Shown piece by piece: positions 36,849 through 45,040 of a stretch of DNA of 64,000 nt. The stretch is from an uncultured Clostridia bacterium. Its GTDB lineage: Bacteria; Bacillota; Clostridia; TANB77; CAG-508. The position numbers were made by a program, and so were the translations under genes. The notes beneath the pieces were generated by a model that saw only the letters and a program-made list of their open reading frames with translations, ran no database searches and had not been told where the DNA came from. Positions within the stretch are counted from its first letter, which is position 1. Each line of letters starts with the position of its first letter. Location: positions 10,914 through 74,913 of the forward strand of contig CAOPES010000008.1 in assembly GCA_948502395.1 (NCBI GenBank), in the 5' to 3' direction.

Positions 36849-37649
36849 ATGTTCATAATATTCAACAAACAAAAAATATACACATACATAGTCTCAGTAC
36901 TAACAGTAGTAATCCTATTTGGAGTAGCAAGCACAATAAAACTAAACGACAGCAACGCAATAGAAACATCAGCAACAAACAACCAAAAGCTACTACCAAT
37001 ATACAATGTGCAGACAAGTGAGAAAAAAGTAGCATTCACAATGAACTGTGCGTGGAACGCAGACGACATAGACCAAATACTAGAAGTACTAAAAAATAAC
37101 AACACAAAAATAACATTCTTTATGGTAGGAGACTGGATAGACAAATTTCCAGATGCAGCAAAGAAAATGCACGAAGCAGGACACGAAATAGCGAGTCACA
37201 GCAACACACACCCACACGTAAACAATTTAAGCTATGAACAGAACGTAAAAGAAATAAGAGAAGCAAACGAAAAAATAAAAGCTATAACAGGAAACGAAAA
37301 CAAAATATATCGTGCTCCATATGGAGAATACAACAATACAGTTGTAAAAGCAGTACAAGATGAGAAAAATTACTGCATACAATGGAACTTAGATACCCTA
37401 GACTACACAGGGCTAAGTGGAGACCAAATGTGGGATAGATTAAAAAACAAGATAAAAGAAGGGGACATCATACTTAGTCACAACGGAACAAAGCATACTG
37501 CTGAAAGCCTAGATATGTTGATAAAAAATATAAAAGCAAAAGGTTTGGAAGTAGTAACAATTTCAGATTTAATATATAAAGAAAATTACACAATAAATGC
37601 AAATGGAACACAAATATCAAACTCTACTGGGCAACAAAATCAAAATTAA
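36849..37649 (+). CDS. Polysaccharide deacetylase, PdaA/PdaB-like
   Basis: 266 aa. Membrane anchor at residues 12-30, then a NodB-type domain: VAFTMNCAWNADDIDQIL in place of TFDDG, FFMVGDWI, GHEIASHSNTHPHV with the zinc HxxxH pair, RAPYGEYN, and ILSHNG. The altered first motif resembles the spore-type PdaB/YlxY group. With CwlD (11602) it would fit muramic-lactam or other cell-wall processing during sporulation, which is inference. Start is ATG 36849, inside the same RBS-hiding hairpin arrangement as cwlD. Confidence 0.82.
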   Translation: MFIIFNKQKIYTYIVSVLTVVILFGVASTIKLNDSNAIETSATNNQKLLPIYNVQTSEKKVAFTMNCAWNADDIDQILEVLKNNNTKITFFMVGDWIDKFPDAAKKMHEAGHEIASHSNTHPHVNNLSYEQNVKEIREANEKIKAITGNENKIYRAPYGEYNNTVVKAVQDEKNYCIQWNLDTLDYTGLSGDQMWDRLKNKIKEGDIILSHNGTKHTAESLDMLIKNIKAKGLEVVTISDLIYKENYTINANGTQISNSTGQQNQN

Positions 37650-37709
37650 ATGTATAAAAATGGTAAAAAAGTAAATAATACAAATATAAAACATTTAAGG
37701 GGATAGTAA

Positions 37710-38213
37710 ATGATTTTTATTGGAATAATGTCAGAATGTAAAAGTTATGAAAATATTAAAGAAAAACTAAAAAATGAAGATATTAATCTAATTCACATCA
37801 ACAAAAAAAGCATACAAAATATCAAAAACATAAAATTTGAAACACTAATAATAGACACAAATTTAGAAGAATTTCAGCAAGAAAAAGAAATAATAGAACA
37901 AATATGCAACAATGCAAAATATGTATTTATCAACACAGACCTAAACATAGAAAATAACTTAGAAGTGAAAGCAAAAAAAGAGATTATAACATATGGGCTA
38001 AACCAAAAAGCAACAGTAACGGTATCAAGTATAAAAGATAGAGATATTTTGATATATGTACAAAGAAACATCAAAGATAATAAAGAAAAATCAATCGAAG
38101 TTGGGGAAAAACTAGTAAAAATTAAGGAAGAAACAAAGTTAAAAAATTACGAGATACTAATTTTATATATCATATTTTTAATATATAACTATCCCATAAT
38201 TGATGAAATATAG
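37710..38213 (+). CDS. Unknown protein, 167 aa
   Basis: Start ATG 37710 after AAGGGGATAG. Alternating strands and helices in the first 120 residues (FIGIMSECKSYENIKEKL; TLIIDTNLEEF; YVFINTD; EIITYGLNQKATVTVSSI) suggest an alpha/beta Rossmann-like fold; ITYGLNQKATVTVSSI faintly recalls Mur ligase sequence. It ends in a hydrophobic segment (LILYIIFLIYNYPI). No catalytic motif is certain. It is probably a real gene given its ribosome site and codon pattern. Confidence 0.55.
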   Translation: MIFIGIMSECKSYENIKEKLKNEDINLIHINKKSIQNIKNIKFETLIIDTNLEEFQQEKEIIEQICNNAKYVFINTDLNIENNLEVKAKKEIITYGLNQKATVTVSSIKDRDILIYVQRNIKDNKEKSIEVGEKLVKIKEETKLKNYEILILYIIFLIYNYPIIDEI

Positions 38214-38252
38214 GAAAAATCTAACTTTTTTGAAGAAAATTAACTTTTTATG

Positions 38253-38281
38253 TAGACAAAACCAAAAAAATGTTGTATAAT
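38253..38281 (+). promoter_or_regulatory. Promoter for the 38376 gene
   Basis: TAGACA at 38253 and TATAAT at 38276, 17-bp spacer; a leader of about 90 bp follows. Confidence 0.65.
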
Positions 38282-38375
38282 AGAAAACGTAGGTAAACGT
38301 GCGTAAAGAAAAAAATACAAAAAATAAAGACATAAAGAAACATCCGATAAATAAAAAAATAGGGAGGAAAAGAAA

Positions 38376-39080
38376 TTGGATACAAATTATTTAGAAAACA
38401 ACTACTTAACACTAGTAGGTAAAGTTACAGGAGAGAAAAAATTCAGTCACGAAATTTATGGAGAAAGCTTTTACGTATTTAACTTGGAAATACCAAGATT
38501 AAGCGGAAATAGCGACATAATACCAATCACAGTCTCAGAAAGACTACTAAAAGAAGAAACATTACAAGAAGGTAAAAAACTATTAATAAAAGGACAATTC
38601 AGATCATACAACAGCTATGAAAATGAAAAAAATAGACTAATACTAACAGTATTTGCAAAAGACATAGTTGAACTAGAAGAAAATGAAGTTGAAGAAGAAG
38701 AAAACGAAATAGTAAAAAAAGAAACAATAACAAACGAAGTAGTATTAGTAGGATACATCTGTAAAAAACCAATATACAGACAAACACCATTTGGAAGAGA
38801 AATATCAGACTTACTACTAGCAGTAAATAGAGCATACAACAAATCAGACTACATTCCATGTATAGCTTGGGGAAGAACAGCAAGATTCTGCCAAAACCTA
38901 GAAGTAGGTTCACAAGTAAAGGTAGTCGGAAGAGTACAATCAAGAACATACGAGAAGAAACACGAAGACGGAAGTGTTGAAACAAGAATAGCATACGAAG
39001 TATCAGTAGGAAGCTTAGAAGTAATAGATGAAAAAAGTGAAGAAAACGAAATGGGAACAGAAAATCAAGAAGCTGTATAA
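38376..39080 (+). CDS. Tandem OB-fold SSB-like protein
   Basis: 234 aa, TTG start at 38376 after AGGGAGGAAA. The first OB domain (NYLTLVGKVTGEKKFSH, KLLIKGQFRSYNS) and the second (NEVVLVGYICKKPIYRQTPFGREISDLLLAVNR, YIPCIAWGRTARFCQNLEVGSQVKVVGRVQSR) are linked by an acidic stretch (about residues 108-118). The second is clearly SSB-like. The C-terminus is acidic but lacks DDLPF. It may be a regulator or specialised DNA/RNA-binding protein next to standard SSB. Confidence 0.8.
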   Translation: MDTNYLENNYLTLVGKVTGEKKFSHEIYGESFYVFNLEIPRLSGNSDIIPITVSERLLKEETLQEGKKLLIKGQFRSYNSYENEKNRLILTVFAKDIVELEENEVEEEENEIVKKETITNEVVLVGYICKKPIYRQTPFGREISDLLLAVNRAYNKSDYIPCIAWGRTARFCQNLEVGSQVKVVGRVQSRTYEKKHEDGSVETRIAYEVSVGSLEVIDEKSEENEMGTENQEAV

Positions 39081-39086
39081 AAAAGT

Positions 39087-39224
39087 GGGTGTTTTTGGGG
39101 ACAGACCTTAAAAACACCTTATCCATGTACCAAAGGGAGATAAATTCTTTTGGTATTTTTTATGTTATAGGAAAGTTATACTTTCCTATAAAGGTGTTTT
39201 TAAGGTCTGTCCCCAAAAACACCC
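39087..39224. repeat. Inverted pair of family B repeats
   Basis: GGGTGTTTTTGGGGACAG at 39087 and its inverted partner ending at 39224 are separated by about 75 bp holding CTTTTGGTA and GGAAAGTTATACTTTCC palindromes. The pair follows the stop of the 38376 gene. Confidence 0.85.
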
Positions 39225-39296
39225 AAAACACTATGGTAATTTTTATTGTTTTTTGATATAATCAAGGCACAAAAATAAAAAACAAGGAGACAATTT

Positions 39297-40970
39297 ATGA
39301 AAGAGAAAAAGACCAAAATTAGTGCAAACGCCAAATTTACAATACTAGCAGTAATATTAATAGCAATATTCTGCATAGCAATAACACCAATAAGCTTACA
39401 AAATGACACTTTCTACACAATAAAAATAGGAGAGCACATAACACAAAACGGAATAGATATGCAAGACCCATTTTCATGGCACGAAGACCTAGCATACACA
39501 TATCCACATTGGTTATATGATGTTATAACATATTTTATATATAATGCATTTGGAATGACAGGAATATATATTACAACATGCATATTATCAGCAGTGTTAG
39601 GAATTACAATTTATTTTACAAATACAAAGCTTGCTAAAAACAAAGTATTCTCATTTTTTATAACAATAGGAGTTATGTATTTAATAAAAGATTATATAGC
39701 GGCAAGGGCACAGTTAGTAACATTTATATTATTTGTATTAACAGTTTTCTTTATTGAAAAATTCTTAGAGACTAAAAAGAAGAGATATGCAGTAGGATTA
39801 ATTATAATACCAATTTTAATTGCAAATTTACATTTAGCAGTATTCCCATTCTATTTTATTTTATATTTACCATATATAGGGGAATATTTACTTGCAATAC
39901 TTGCAGAGACAATAATTTACAAGAAGATACGTGTATTTAGACTAAAATTGAAAATAAAGAGATTGACTAAAAGCAACAAAGACGAAGAAAAATTAGAAAA
40001 GTTACAAAATGAATTAAAAGAATTAGAAAAGAAAATTGATAAAATAAAAATCAAAAGAACAAAAGAATTACACAATTCATATAAAATAAAACTAAACAAA
40101 AACGACAATACAAAATGGCTAATTTTAATTATGATAATATGCATATTCACAGGCTTGCTAACACCATTAGGAGATACACCATACACATATTTAGTAAAGA
40201 CAATGCAAGGAAATACAACACAAAATATCAATGAACATTTGCCAATGAGATTAGCAAATGACATTGGAATGATGTGTACATTAGTAATATTTTTAGCGAT
40301 ATTGATATTTACAAAGGCAAAAATAAGATTAGCTGATTTGTTTATGCTAGGTGGTCTATTATATTTAATGTTAGCAACAAAAAGACAAGCTACAATGTTT
40401 GTTTTAATAGGAGCATTTATATTAAACAGGCTAATAATGGAAATAGTTAAAATATATAATAGTGAAGAGGAAATAGAAAAGTTAACCAAAGGATTATCAA
40501 CTATAAAAGGAATGTTGATACTTTCAATTATAATGTTAAGTCTAAGCTATTATATGGCAAAAGATAAAGTGAAAGATCAATATGTAAATGAAGCAGATTA
40601 TCCAGTGCAAGCTTGTAATTATATAATAGAAAATATCGATTTAAGCCAAGCAAAATTCTATAATGAATACAATTATGGAAGTTATATGTTATATAGGGGT
40701 ATACCAGTTTTTATAGATTCCAGAGCAGATTTATATGCGCCAGAGTTTAGTGGAAAAAAAGATGATATATTCAGTGATTTTATTGATACATCAAATATTG
40801 GAACATTTTATGAAGAAATAATGGAAAAATACGGAATAACACATGTGATAAACTACAAGAATTCAAAAATGAATATGATTATAACAGAAACGAAAGACAA
40901 AAATTATAAAGAATTATATAGTGATGATTACTTTGTAATTTATGAAAGAGTGAAAGATGAAACTAAATAA
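39297..40970 (+). CDS. Polytopic membrane protein, GT-C glycosyltransferase-like
   Basis: 557 aa. About ten membrane helices. After the first comes LQNDTFYTIKIGEHI, with the acidic residue placement seen in GT-C fold enzymes, then PFSWHEDLAYTYPHWLYD. A charged cytoplasmic coiled coil (about residues 215-265) splits the helices, and a soluble C-terminal domain holds YNEYNYGSYMLYRGIPVFIDSRADLY. Likely handles lipid-linked sugars or cell-envelope polymers. Start ATG 39297 after CAAGGAG. Confidence 0.65.
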   Translation: MKEKKTKISANAKFTILAVILIAIFCIAITPISLQNDTFYTIKIGEHITQNGIDMQDPFSWHEDLAYTYPHWLYDVITYFIYNAFGMTGIYITTCILSAVLGITIYFTNTKLAKNKVFSFFITIGVMYLIKDYIAARAQLVTFILFVLTVFFIEKFLETKKKRYAVGLIIIPILIANLHLAVFPFYFILYLPYIGEYLLAILAETIIYKKIRVFRLKLKIKRLTKSNKDEEKLEKLQNELKELEKKIDKIKIKRTKELHNSYKIKLNKNDNTKWLILIMIICIFTGLLTPLGDTPYTYLVKTMQGNTTQNINEHLPMRLANDIGMMCTLVIFLAILIFTKAKIRLADLFMLGGLLYLMLATKRQATMFVLIGAFILNRLIMEIVKIYNSEEEIEKLTKGLSTIKGMLILSIIMLSLSYYMAKDKVKDQYVNEADYPVQACNYIIENIDLSQAKFYNEYNYGSYMLYRGIPVFIDSRADLYAPEFSGKKDDIFSDFIDTSNIGTFYEEIMEKYGITHVINYKNSKMNMIITETKDKNYKELYSDDYFVIYERVKDETK

Positions 40971-40988
40971 AGCGAGAAAGGAACAAAA

Positions 40989-41912
40989 ATGCAAGAATTT
41001 ATAGTAAAAGCAGAAGAAGCAGGAAAGAGAATTGATGCATATTTAAGTAGCAAAAATGAAGATATATCAAGAGTAGCAATACAAAGACTGATTGAAGAAG
41101 AAAAAATACTAGTAAATGGCAAAAAGACAAAAGCATCATATAAAGTGCAAGAAAATGATAAAATAACACAAGAAGAAGAGAAACCACAAGAAATCAACCT
41201 AAAAGCACAAGATATACCAATAGAAATTATATATGAAGATGATGATATAATAGTAGTAAACAAGCCAAAAGGACTTGTAGTGCACCCAGCAAACGGAAAT
41301 CCAGACGGAACTCTTGTAAATGCTATAATGGCAATATGCAAAGACTCTCTATCAGGAATTGGTGGAGAAATAAGACCTGGAATAGTGCATAGGCTAGACA
41401 AAGATACATCAGGAATTTTGGTTGTTGCTAAAAACGATAAGGCACATATAAAGATGAGTGAGCAAATAAAAAATCACACTGTTCAAAAGACATATATCGC
41501 ATTAGTAAGGGGAATTGTTAAAGAAAACGAAGCAACAATTAATATGCCAATTGGAAGGAGCGCAAAAGACAGAAAGAAAATGGCAGTAACTAAGAATGGG
41601 AAAGAAGCAATTACTCATTTTAAAGTGATAAAAAGATATCCAAACGAAAATTGTACTTTGTTAGAAGTAAAAATTGAAACAGGAAGAACACATCAAATTA
41701 GAGTACATTTATCACAAATTGGATATCCTGTAATTGGAGACACAACATATTCTTCTGGTAAAAATAAATGGGGTGTGCAAGGGCAATGCTTACATGCAAA
41801 AAGCCTAAAATTCAAACATCCAATTACACAAAAAGAGATGTTCTTAGAAGCGGAGTTGCCAGAATATTTACAAAAAATAATAAAGGAATTAGATAATGGA
41901 AGAGAAGATTAG
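40989..41912 (+). CDS. rluD: Large-subunit pseudouridine synthase, RluA/RluD family
   Basis: 307 aa. An N-terminal S4 domain (RIDAYLSSKNEDISRVAIQRLIEE) is followed by the catalytic domain with HRLDKDTSGILVVAKN containing the nucleophile Asp, and IETGRTHQIRVHLSQIGYPVIGD. It isomerises uridines in 23S rRNA. Start ATG 40989 after GAAAGGAAC. The 3-prime end overlaps the next pseudouridine synthase by 17 bp. Confidence 0.9.
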   Translation: MQEFIVKAEEAGKRIDAYLSSKNEDISRVAIQRLIEEEKILVNGKKTKASYKVQENDKITQEEEKPQEINLKAQDIPIEIIYEDDDIIVVNKPKGLVVHPANGNPDGTLVNAIMAICKDSLSGIGGEIRPGIVHRLDKDTSGILVVAKNDKAHIKMSEQIKNHTVQKTYIALVRGIVKENEATINMPIGRSAKDRKKMAVTKNGKEAITHFKVIKRYPNENCTLLEVKIETGRTHQIRVHLSQIGYPVIGDTTYSSGKNKWGVQGQCLHAKSLKFKHPITQKEMFLEAELPEYLQKIIKELDNGRED

Positions 41913-42642
41913 ATTACAAAAATATCTAGCAGACTGTGGTGTGGCATCAAGAAGGAAAGCAGAAGAATTGATACTTCAAGGAAAAGTCGCTGTAAATGGA
42001 GAAATTATAACAGAGCTAGGAACTAAAATAGAACCAAATAAAGATATTGTTACATATCAAGGAAAAAAGGTAGAAACTAGCCACGAATATGTTTACATCT
42101 TACTAAACAAGCCAATTGGATATGTTACAACTGCAAAAGACCAGTTTAACCGCGATTCAGTTTTGGATTTAGTAAAAACTAATAAAAGGCTAGTGCCAGT
42201 TGGAAGGCTGGATATGTACACATCAGGTGCTTTGATTTTGACAAATGACGGAGATTTTGTGTACAAAGTGACACACCCAAAACATGAAATTGATAAAACA
42301 TATACAGTAACTATACACGGAATTGTTAAAAATGAAGAAGTTGAACAATTAAGAAAAGGTGTAGAAATAGAAGGAGCTGGGGAAAAATATTTGACTAAAC
42401 CTGCAAGAGTAAAAATACTAAAAACAGACGAAGAAAAAAATCAATCAAGATTAGAAATAACAATACACGAAGGGAAAAATAGACAAGTAAGGAAAATGTG
42501 CGAAGCAGTTGGTCACAAAGTTTTAGCACTCCATAGAAGCAAAATAGCAGGAATTGGAGTAAAAGACATCCCACTAGGAAAATGGAGATATCTAAAAGAA
42601 GGAGAAATTAAGAAAATATTAAAAGAAAATATTGAAAAATAA
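41896..42642 (+). CDS. rluB: Pseudouridine synthase, RsuA/RluB family
   Basis: 248 aa. S4 domain (IRLQKYLADCGVASRRKAEELI), then GRLDMYTSGALILTNDGD with the catalytic Asp and IHEGKNRQVRKMCEAVGH. It modifies 23S rRNA near the peptidyl transferase centre in the RluB group. It begins inside the end of rluD, so the two are translationally coupled. Confidence 0.9.
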   Translation: MEEKIRLQKYLADCGVASRRKAEELILQGKVAVNGEIITELGTKIEPNKDIVTYQGKKVETSHEYVYILLNKPIGYVTTAKDQFNRDSVLDLVKTNKRLVPVGRLDMYTSGALILTNDGDFVYKVTHPKHEIDKTYTVTIHGIVKNEEVEQLRKGVEIEGAGEKYLTKPARVKILKTDEEKNQSRLEITIHEGKNRQVRKMCEAVGHKVLALHRSKIAGIGVKDIPLGKWRYLKEGEIKKILKENIEK

Positions 42643-42691
42643 CTCCATTAAATATATAATAAAACAAACGAAAGATAAAAGGAGAAAACAA

Positions 42692-43165
42692 ATGATTACT
42701 GAACATAATGAAAATTTAAAAGTCGGACAAAAAGTTGCAGGAAAGGTAAAAAATATAAAGCCATATGGAGCATTTGTAGACATTGGAAACGGAAAAGTAG
42801 GCTTAGTTCATATAAAAGATTTATCAGTAGCAAGAATAAAAACACCATATGAAAGGCTAAAAATTGGACAAAATATAGATGTTGTGGTAAAATATATAGA
42901 CAAGGAACAAGATAGAATATTATTGTCATATAAAGAAATGCTAGGAACTTGGGAAGAAAATGCCGAAAAATTCACACAAGGCATCAAAGTAAAAGGAAAA
43001 ATAAGAGAAACAGAAAAAAATAAAAACGGAATATTTATAGAACTTACACCAAACTTAGTAGGAATGGCAGAATATCAAGAAGGCTATCAATATGGGCAAG
43101 ATGTAGATGTGTACATCAAAAAGATTGATAGAGAAAAGAAAAAGGTTAAATTATTAATAGTATAA
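42692..43165 (+). CDS. S1-domain RNA-binding protein
   Basis: 157 aa from ATG 42692, behind AAAGGAG; an upstream in-frame extension overlapping rluB lacks a ribosome site. Two S1 domains: LKVGQKVAGKVKNIKPYGAFVDIGNGKVGLVHIKDLS-type first copy and a second at FTQGIKVKGKIRETEKNKNG. It resembles the small S1 proteins of Firmicutes that bind RNA or ribosomes. Follows the pseudouridine synthase genes in an RNA-related operon. Confidence 0.85.
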   Translation: MITEHNENLKVGQKVAGKVKNIKPYGAFVDIGNGKVGLVHIKDLSVARIKTPYERLKIGQNIDVVVKYIDKEQDRILLSYKEMLGTWEENAEKFTQGIKVKGKIRETEKNKNGIFIELTPNLVGMAEYQEGYQYGQDVDVYIKKIDREKKKVKLLIV

Positions 43166-43192
43166 AATAAAGTTCTAGAAGGGAGAACAAAA

Positions 43193-44128
43193 ATGGTTGA
43201 AGATAATAATATAAAAGCACAAGTATCACCTTTTGCAATAAGAGAAGGAGAAATCAAAACATTTGACGGAAAAGACGGATACGTGTCAATGAACCAAATC
43301 GTACACAAGATAAACATAGGTCATATAAACGAAATTCACTTCGCAATATTAGATTTAGTAAATGAATTTGAATTTATCACATCAAGACAATTATTCCAAA
43401 TGCTTGAAATAAAAGGAATAGACCCAAAATCACAAGACAAATTAAACAATAAGTTAGAACAGTTGGTAAAATCAAAAATATTAACAAGATATTACTTCAC
43501 ATCAGAAGAAGGAAAAGGAATTTACAGAATTTACTGTATGGAAAAAATGGGTAAATACCTATTAAACTCAAAAGAAGTAGAATGTAAATGGCAACCTTCT
43601 GATAACACAAAACCAGTTGCAATGATAAAGAAAAGACTAGCTGGAAATCAAACATTAATAGCATATTTAAGAAAAGTAAAAGCATTTGATAGCTATACAG
43701 TAAAGCCAGCACTTACAGCAAAGGTGGCAGGAAAAATCTTTAAAGCAACAGGTGGAGGAGTAAAACTAACAAAAGGCGGAAAAGCAATTCAATTTGTATT
43801 TGAAGTTGTTAGAAGAGAACCAGACTGGGAAAAGAAACTTGTTGATAAAATGAGACTATATAAGGACTTCTACGAGAACTTTGTACAAGGAGATTCTGGT
43901 TTTTCATCAATGCCACAATTGATTTTGATTTGTGAAGATGAAAAACATATGAAAGAAACTTTTAGAGAGATTATAACTAAACAAGTTGAAATACCACAAA
44001 TTAAATTGTATTTTACAACTGATTTGAGACAAAATGAGGAAACTTTGGAAAGTACTTTGGTTGAATTTAAACTTGTTGATGGAAAATATAAAATGGAAGA
44101 TGTAGAATTAAAATTGTTAGGTATGTAA
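43193..44128 (+). CDS. Winged-helix protein, possibly replication-relaxation-like
   Basis: 311 aa; ATG 43193 after AGAAGGGAG. Residues 40-115 look like a winged helix (FEFITSRQLFQMLEIKGID, LVKSKILTRYYF), followed by a Lys-rich basic middle (AYLRKVKAFDSYTVKPALTAK) and an alpha/beta domain (QLILICEDEKHMKETF, IKLYFTTDLR). This order resembles replication-relaxation (PF13814-type) proteins of plasmids and integrative elements, but no other mobile-element genes are adjacent. Assignment is tentative; coding is secure. Confidence 0.5.
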   Translation: MVEDNNIKAQVSPFAIREGEIKTFDGKDGYVSMNQIVHKINIGHINEIHFAILDLVNEFEFITSRQLFQMLEIKGIDPKSQDKLNNKLEQLVKSKILTRYYFTSEEGKGIYRIYCMEKMGKYLLNSKEVECKWQPSDNTKPVAMIKKRLAGNQTLIAYLRKVKAFDSYTVKPALTAKVAGKIFKATGGGVKLTKGGKAIQFVFEVVRREPDWEKKLVDKMRLYKDFYENFVQGDSGFSSMPQLILICEDEKHMKETFREIITKQVEIPQIKLYFTTDLRQNEETLESTLVEFKLVDGKYKMEDVELKLLGM

Positions 44129-44130
44129 TA

Positions 44131-44171
44131 AAAGCCTGCCAAAAGGGACGGACCTTTTGGCAGGCTTTTTA
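44131..44171. repeat. Single family A palindrome acting as bidirectional terminator
   Basis: AAAGCCTGCCAAAAGG and CCTTTTGGCAGGCTTT form a hairpin around GACGGA, with T runs at both ends, between convergent genes (43193 and pflA). Confidence 0.85.
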
Positions 44172-44900
44172 TTACATTCCTAGGATTTCTTTTGCCCTCT
44201 TAATATCTTCATCAGTAGCAGGTCTAATGCCTTGCAACTCATACTTAAAACCAAGCTTCTTCCACTTAAACTCACCCAAATTATGATAAGGAAGAAACTC
44301 CACCTTTTGAACAGACTTCAAACTATCAACAAACTCCTTCAATTTAAGCAAATCAGCTTCATTATCAGTAATGCCAGGAATAAGCACCTGTCTAATCCAA
44401 ATAGGAATATCATTATCACTCAAATAACGAGCAAACTCCAATTCCAACTTATTAGAAAATCCAACCAATTCCTTGCATTTTTGTTCATCAATATGTTTAA
44501 TATCCAATAAAACCAAATCAGTAAAGCTAAGAGCATCTTTCACATCATCAGTCAAAGCCACAATTCCAGAAGTATCAACACAAGTATGGATTCCTTCAGC
44601 CTTCAACTTTTTGAAAAGCTCAGCAATAAACTTAGCTTGTAACAAAGGTTCACCACCAGTAACAGTCACACCACCATTAGGGCAGATATAATTTTTATAG
44701 CGGACAATTTTAGCAAAGATATCATCCAAAGACATATAATTACCAGAATTTATATCCCAAGTATCACGATTGTGGCAATACTTACATTTTAAATGACAGC
44801 CTTGCAAAAAAAGTACAAACCTAATTCCTGGACCGTCAACTGTACCAAAAGACTCTATTGAGTGCACTTTGGCATAATATTTTAAATCTTTTTCTTCCAT
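44172..44900 (-). CDS. pflA: Pyruvate formate-lyase activating enzyme
   Basis: 242 aa. The start is ATG 44900 (MEEKDLKYYAKVHSIES) with AGGAGCT upstream; a longer frame that reads into the repeat is not the gene. Radical SAM motif CKYCHNRDTW, PGIRFVLFLQGC before it, GGVTVTGGEPLLQ after. It creates the glycyl radical on PflB using S-adenosylmethionine. Downstream of pflB on the same strand, separated by a family B inverted pair. Confidence 0.95.
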   Translation of the reverse strand: MEEKDLKYYAKVHSIESFGTVDGPGIRFVLFLQGCHLKCKYCHNRDTWDINSGNYMSLDDIFAKIVRYKNYICPNGGVTVTGGEPLLQAKFIAELFKKLKAEGIHTCVDTSGIVALTDDVKDALSFTDLVLLDIKHIDEQKCKELVGFSNKLELEFARYLSDNDIPIWIRQVLIPGITDNEADLLKLKEFVDSLKSVQKVEFLPYHNLGEFKWKKLGFKYELQGIRPATDEDIKRAKEILGM

Positions 44901-44915
44901 ATTTAGCTCCTTAAA

Positions 44916-45036
44916 GGGTGTTTTTGGGTGTTTTTGGGGACAGACCTTAAAAACACCCATATTGTATATATCTCAATAAAGAATTTTATTATAAATAACC
45001 TTGGGTGTTTTTAAGGTCTGTCCCCAAAAACACCCA
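44916..45036. repeat. Inverted pair of family B repeats between pflB and pflA
   Basis: Two units (GGGTGTTTTTGGGGACAG and its inverse) about 40 bp apart, the left one with a partial doubling of GGTGTTTTTG. The hairpin may attenuate pflA after pflB. Confidence 0.85.
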
Positions 45037-45040
45037 AAAT

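Noticed and set aside
43193..44128. Plasmid or integrative element based on the replication-relaxation-like protein
   Set aside because: No relaxase, integrase, attachment site or conjugation gene lies nearby; the neighbours are housekeeping genes.
44901..44960. Longer pflA start inside the family B repeat
   Set aside because: The extension encodes only repeat sequence; ATG 44900 has its own ribosome site and matches the family start.
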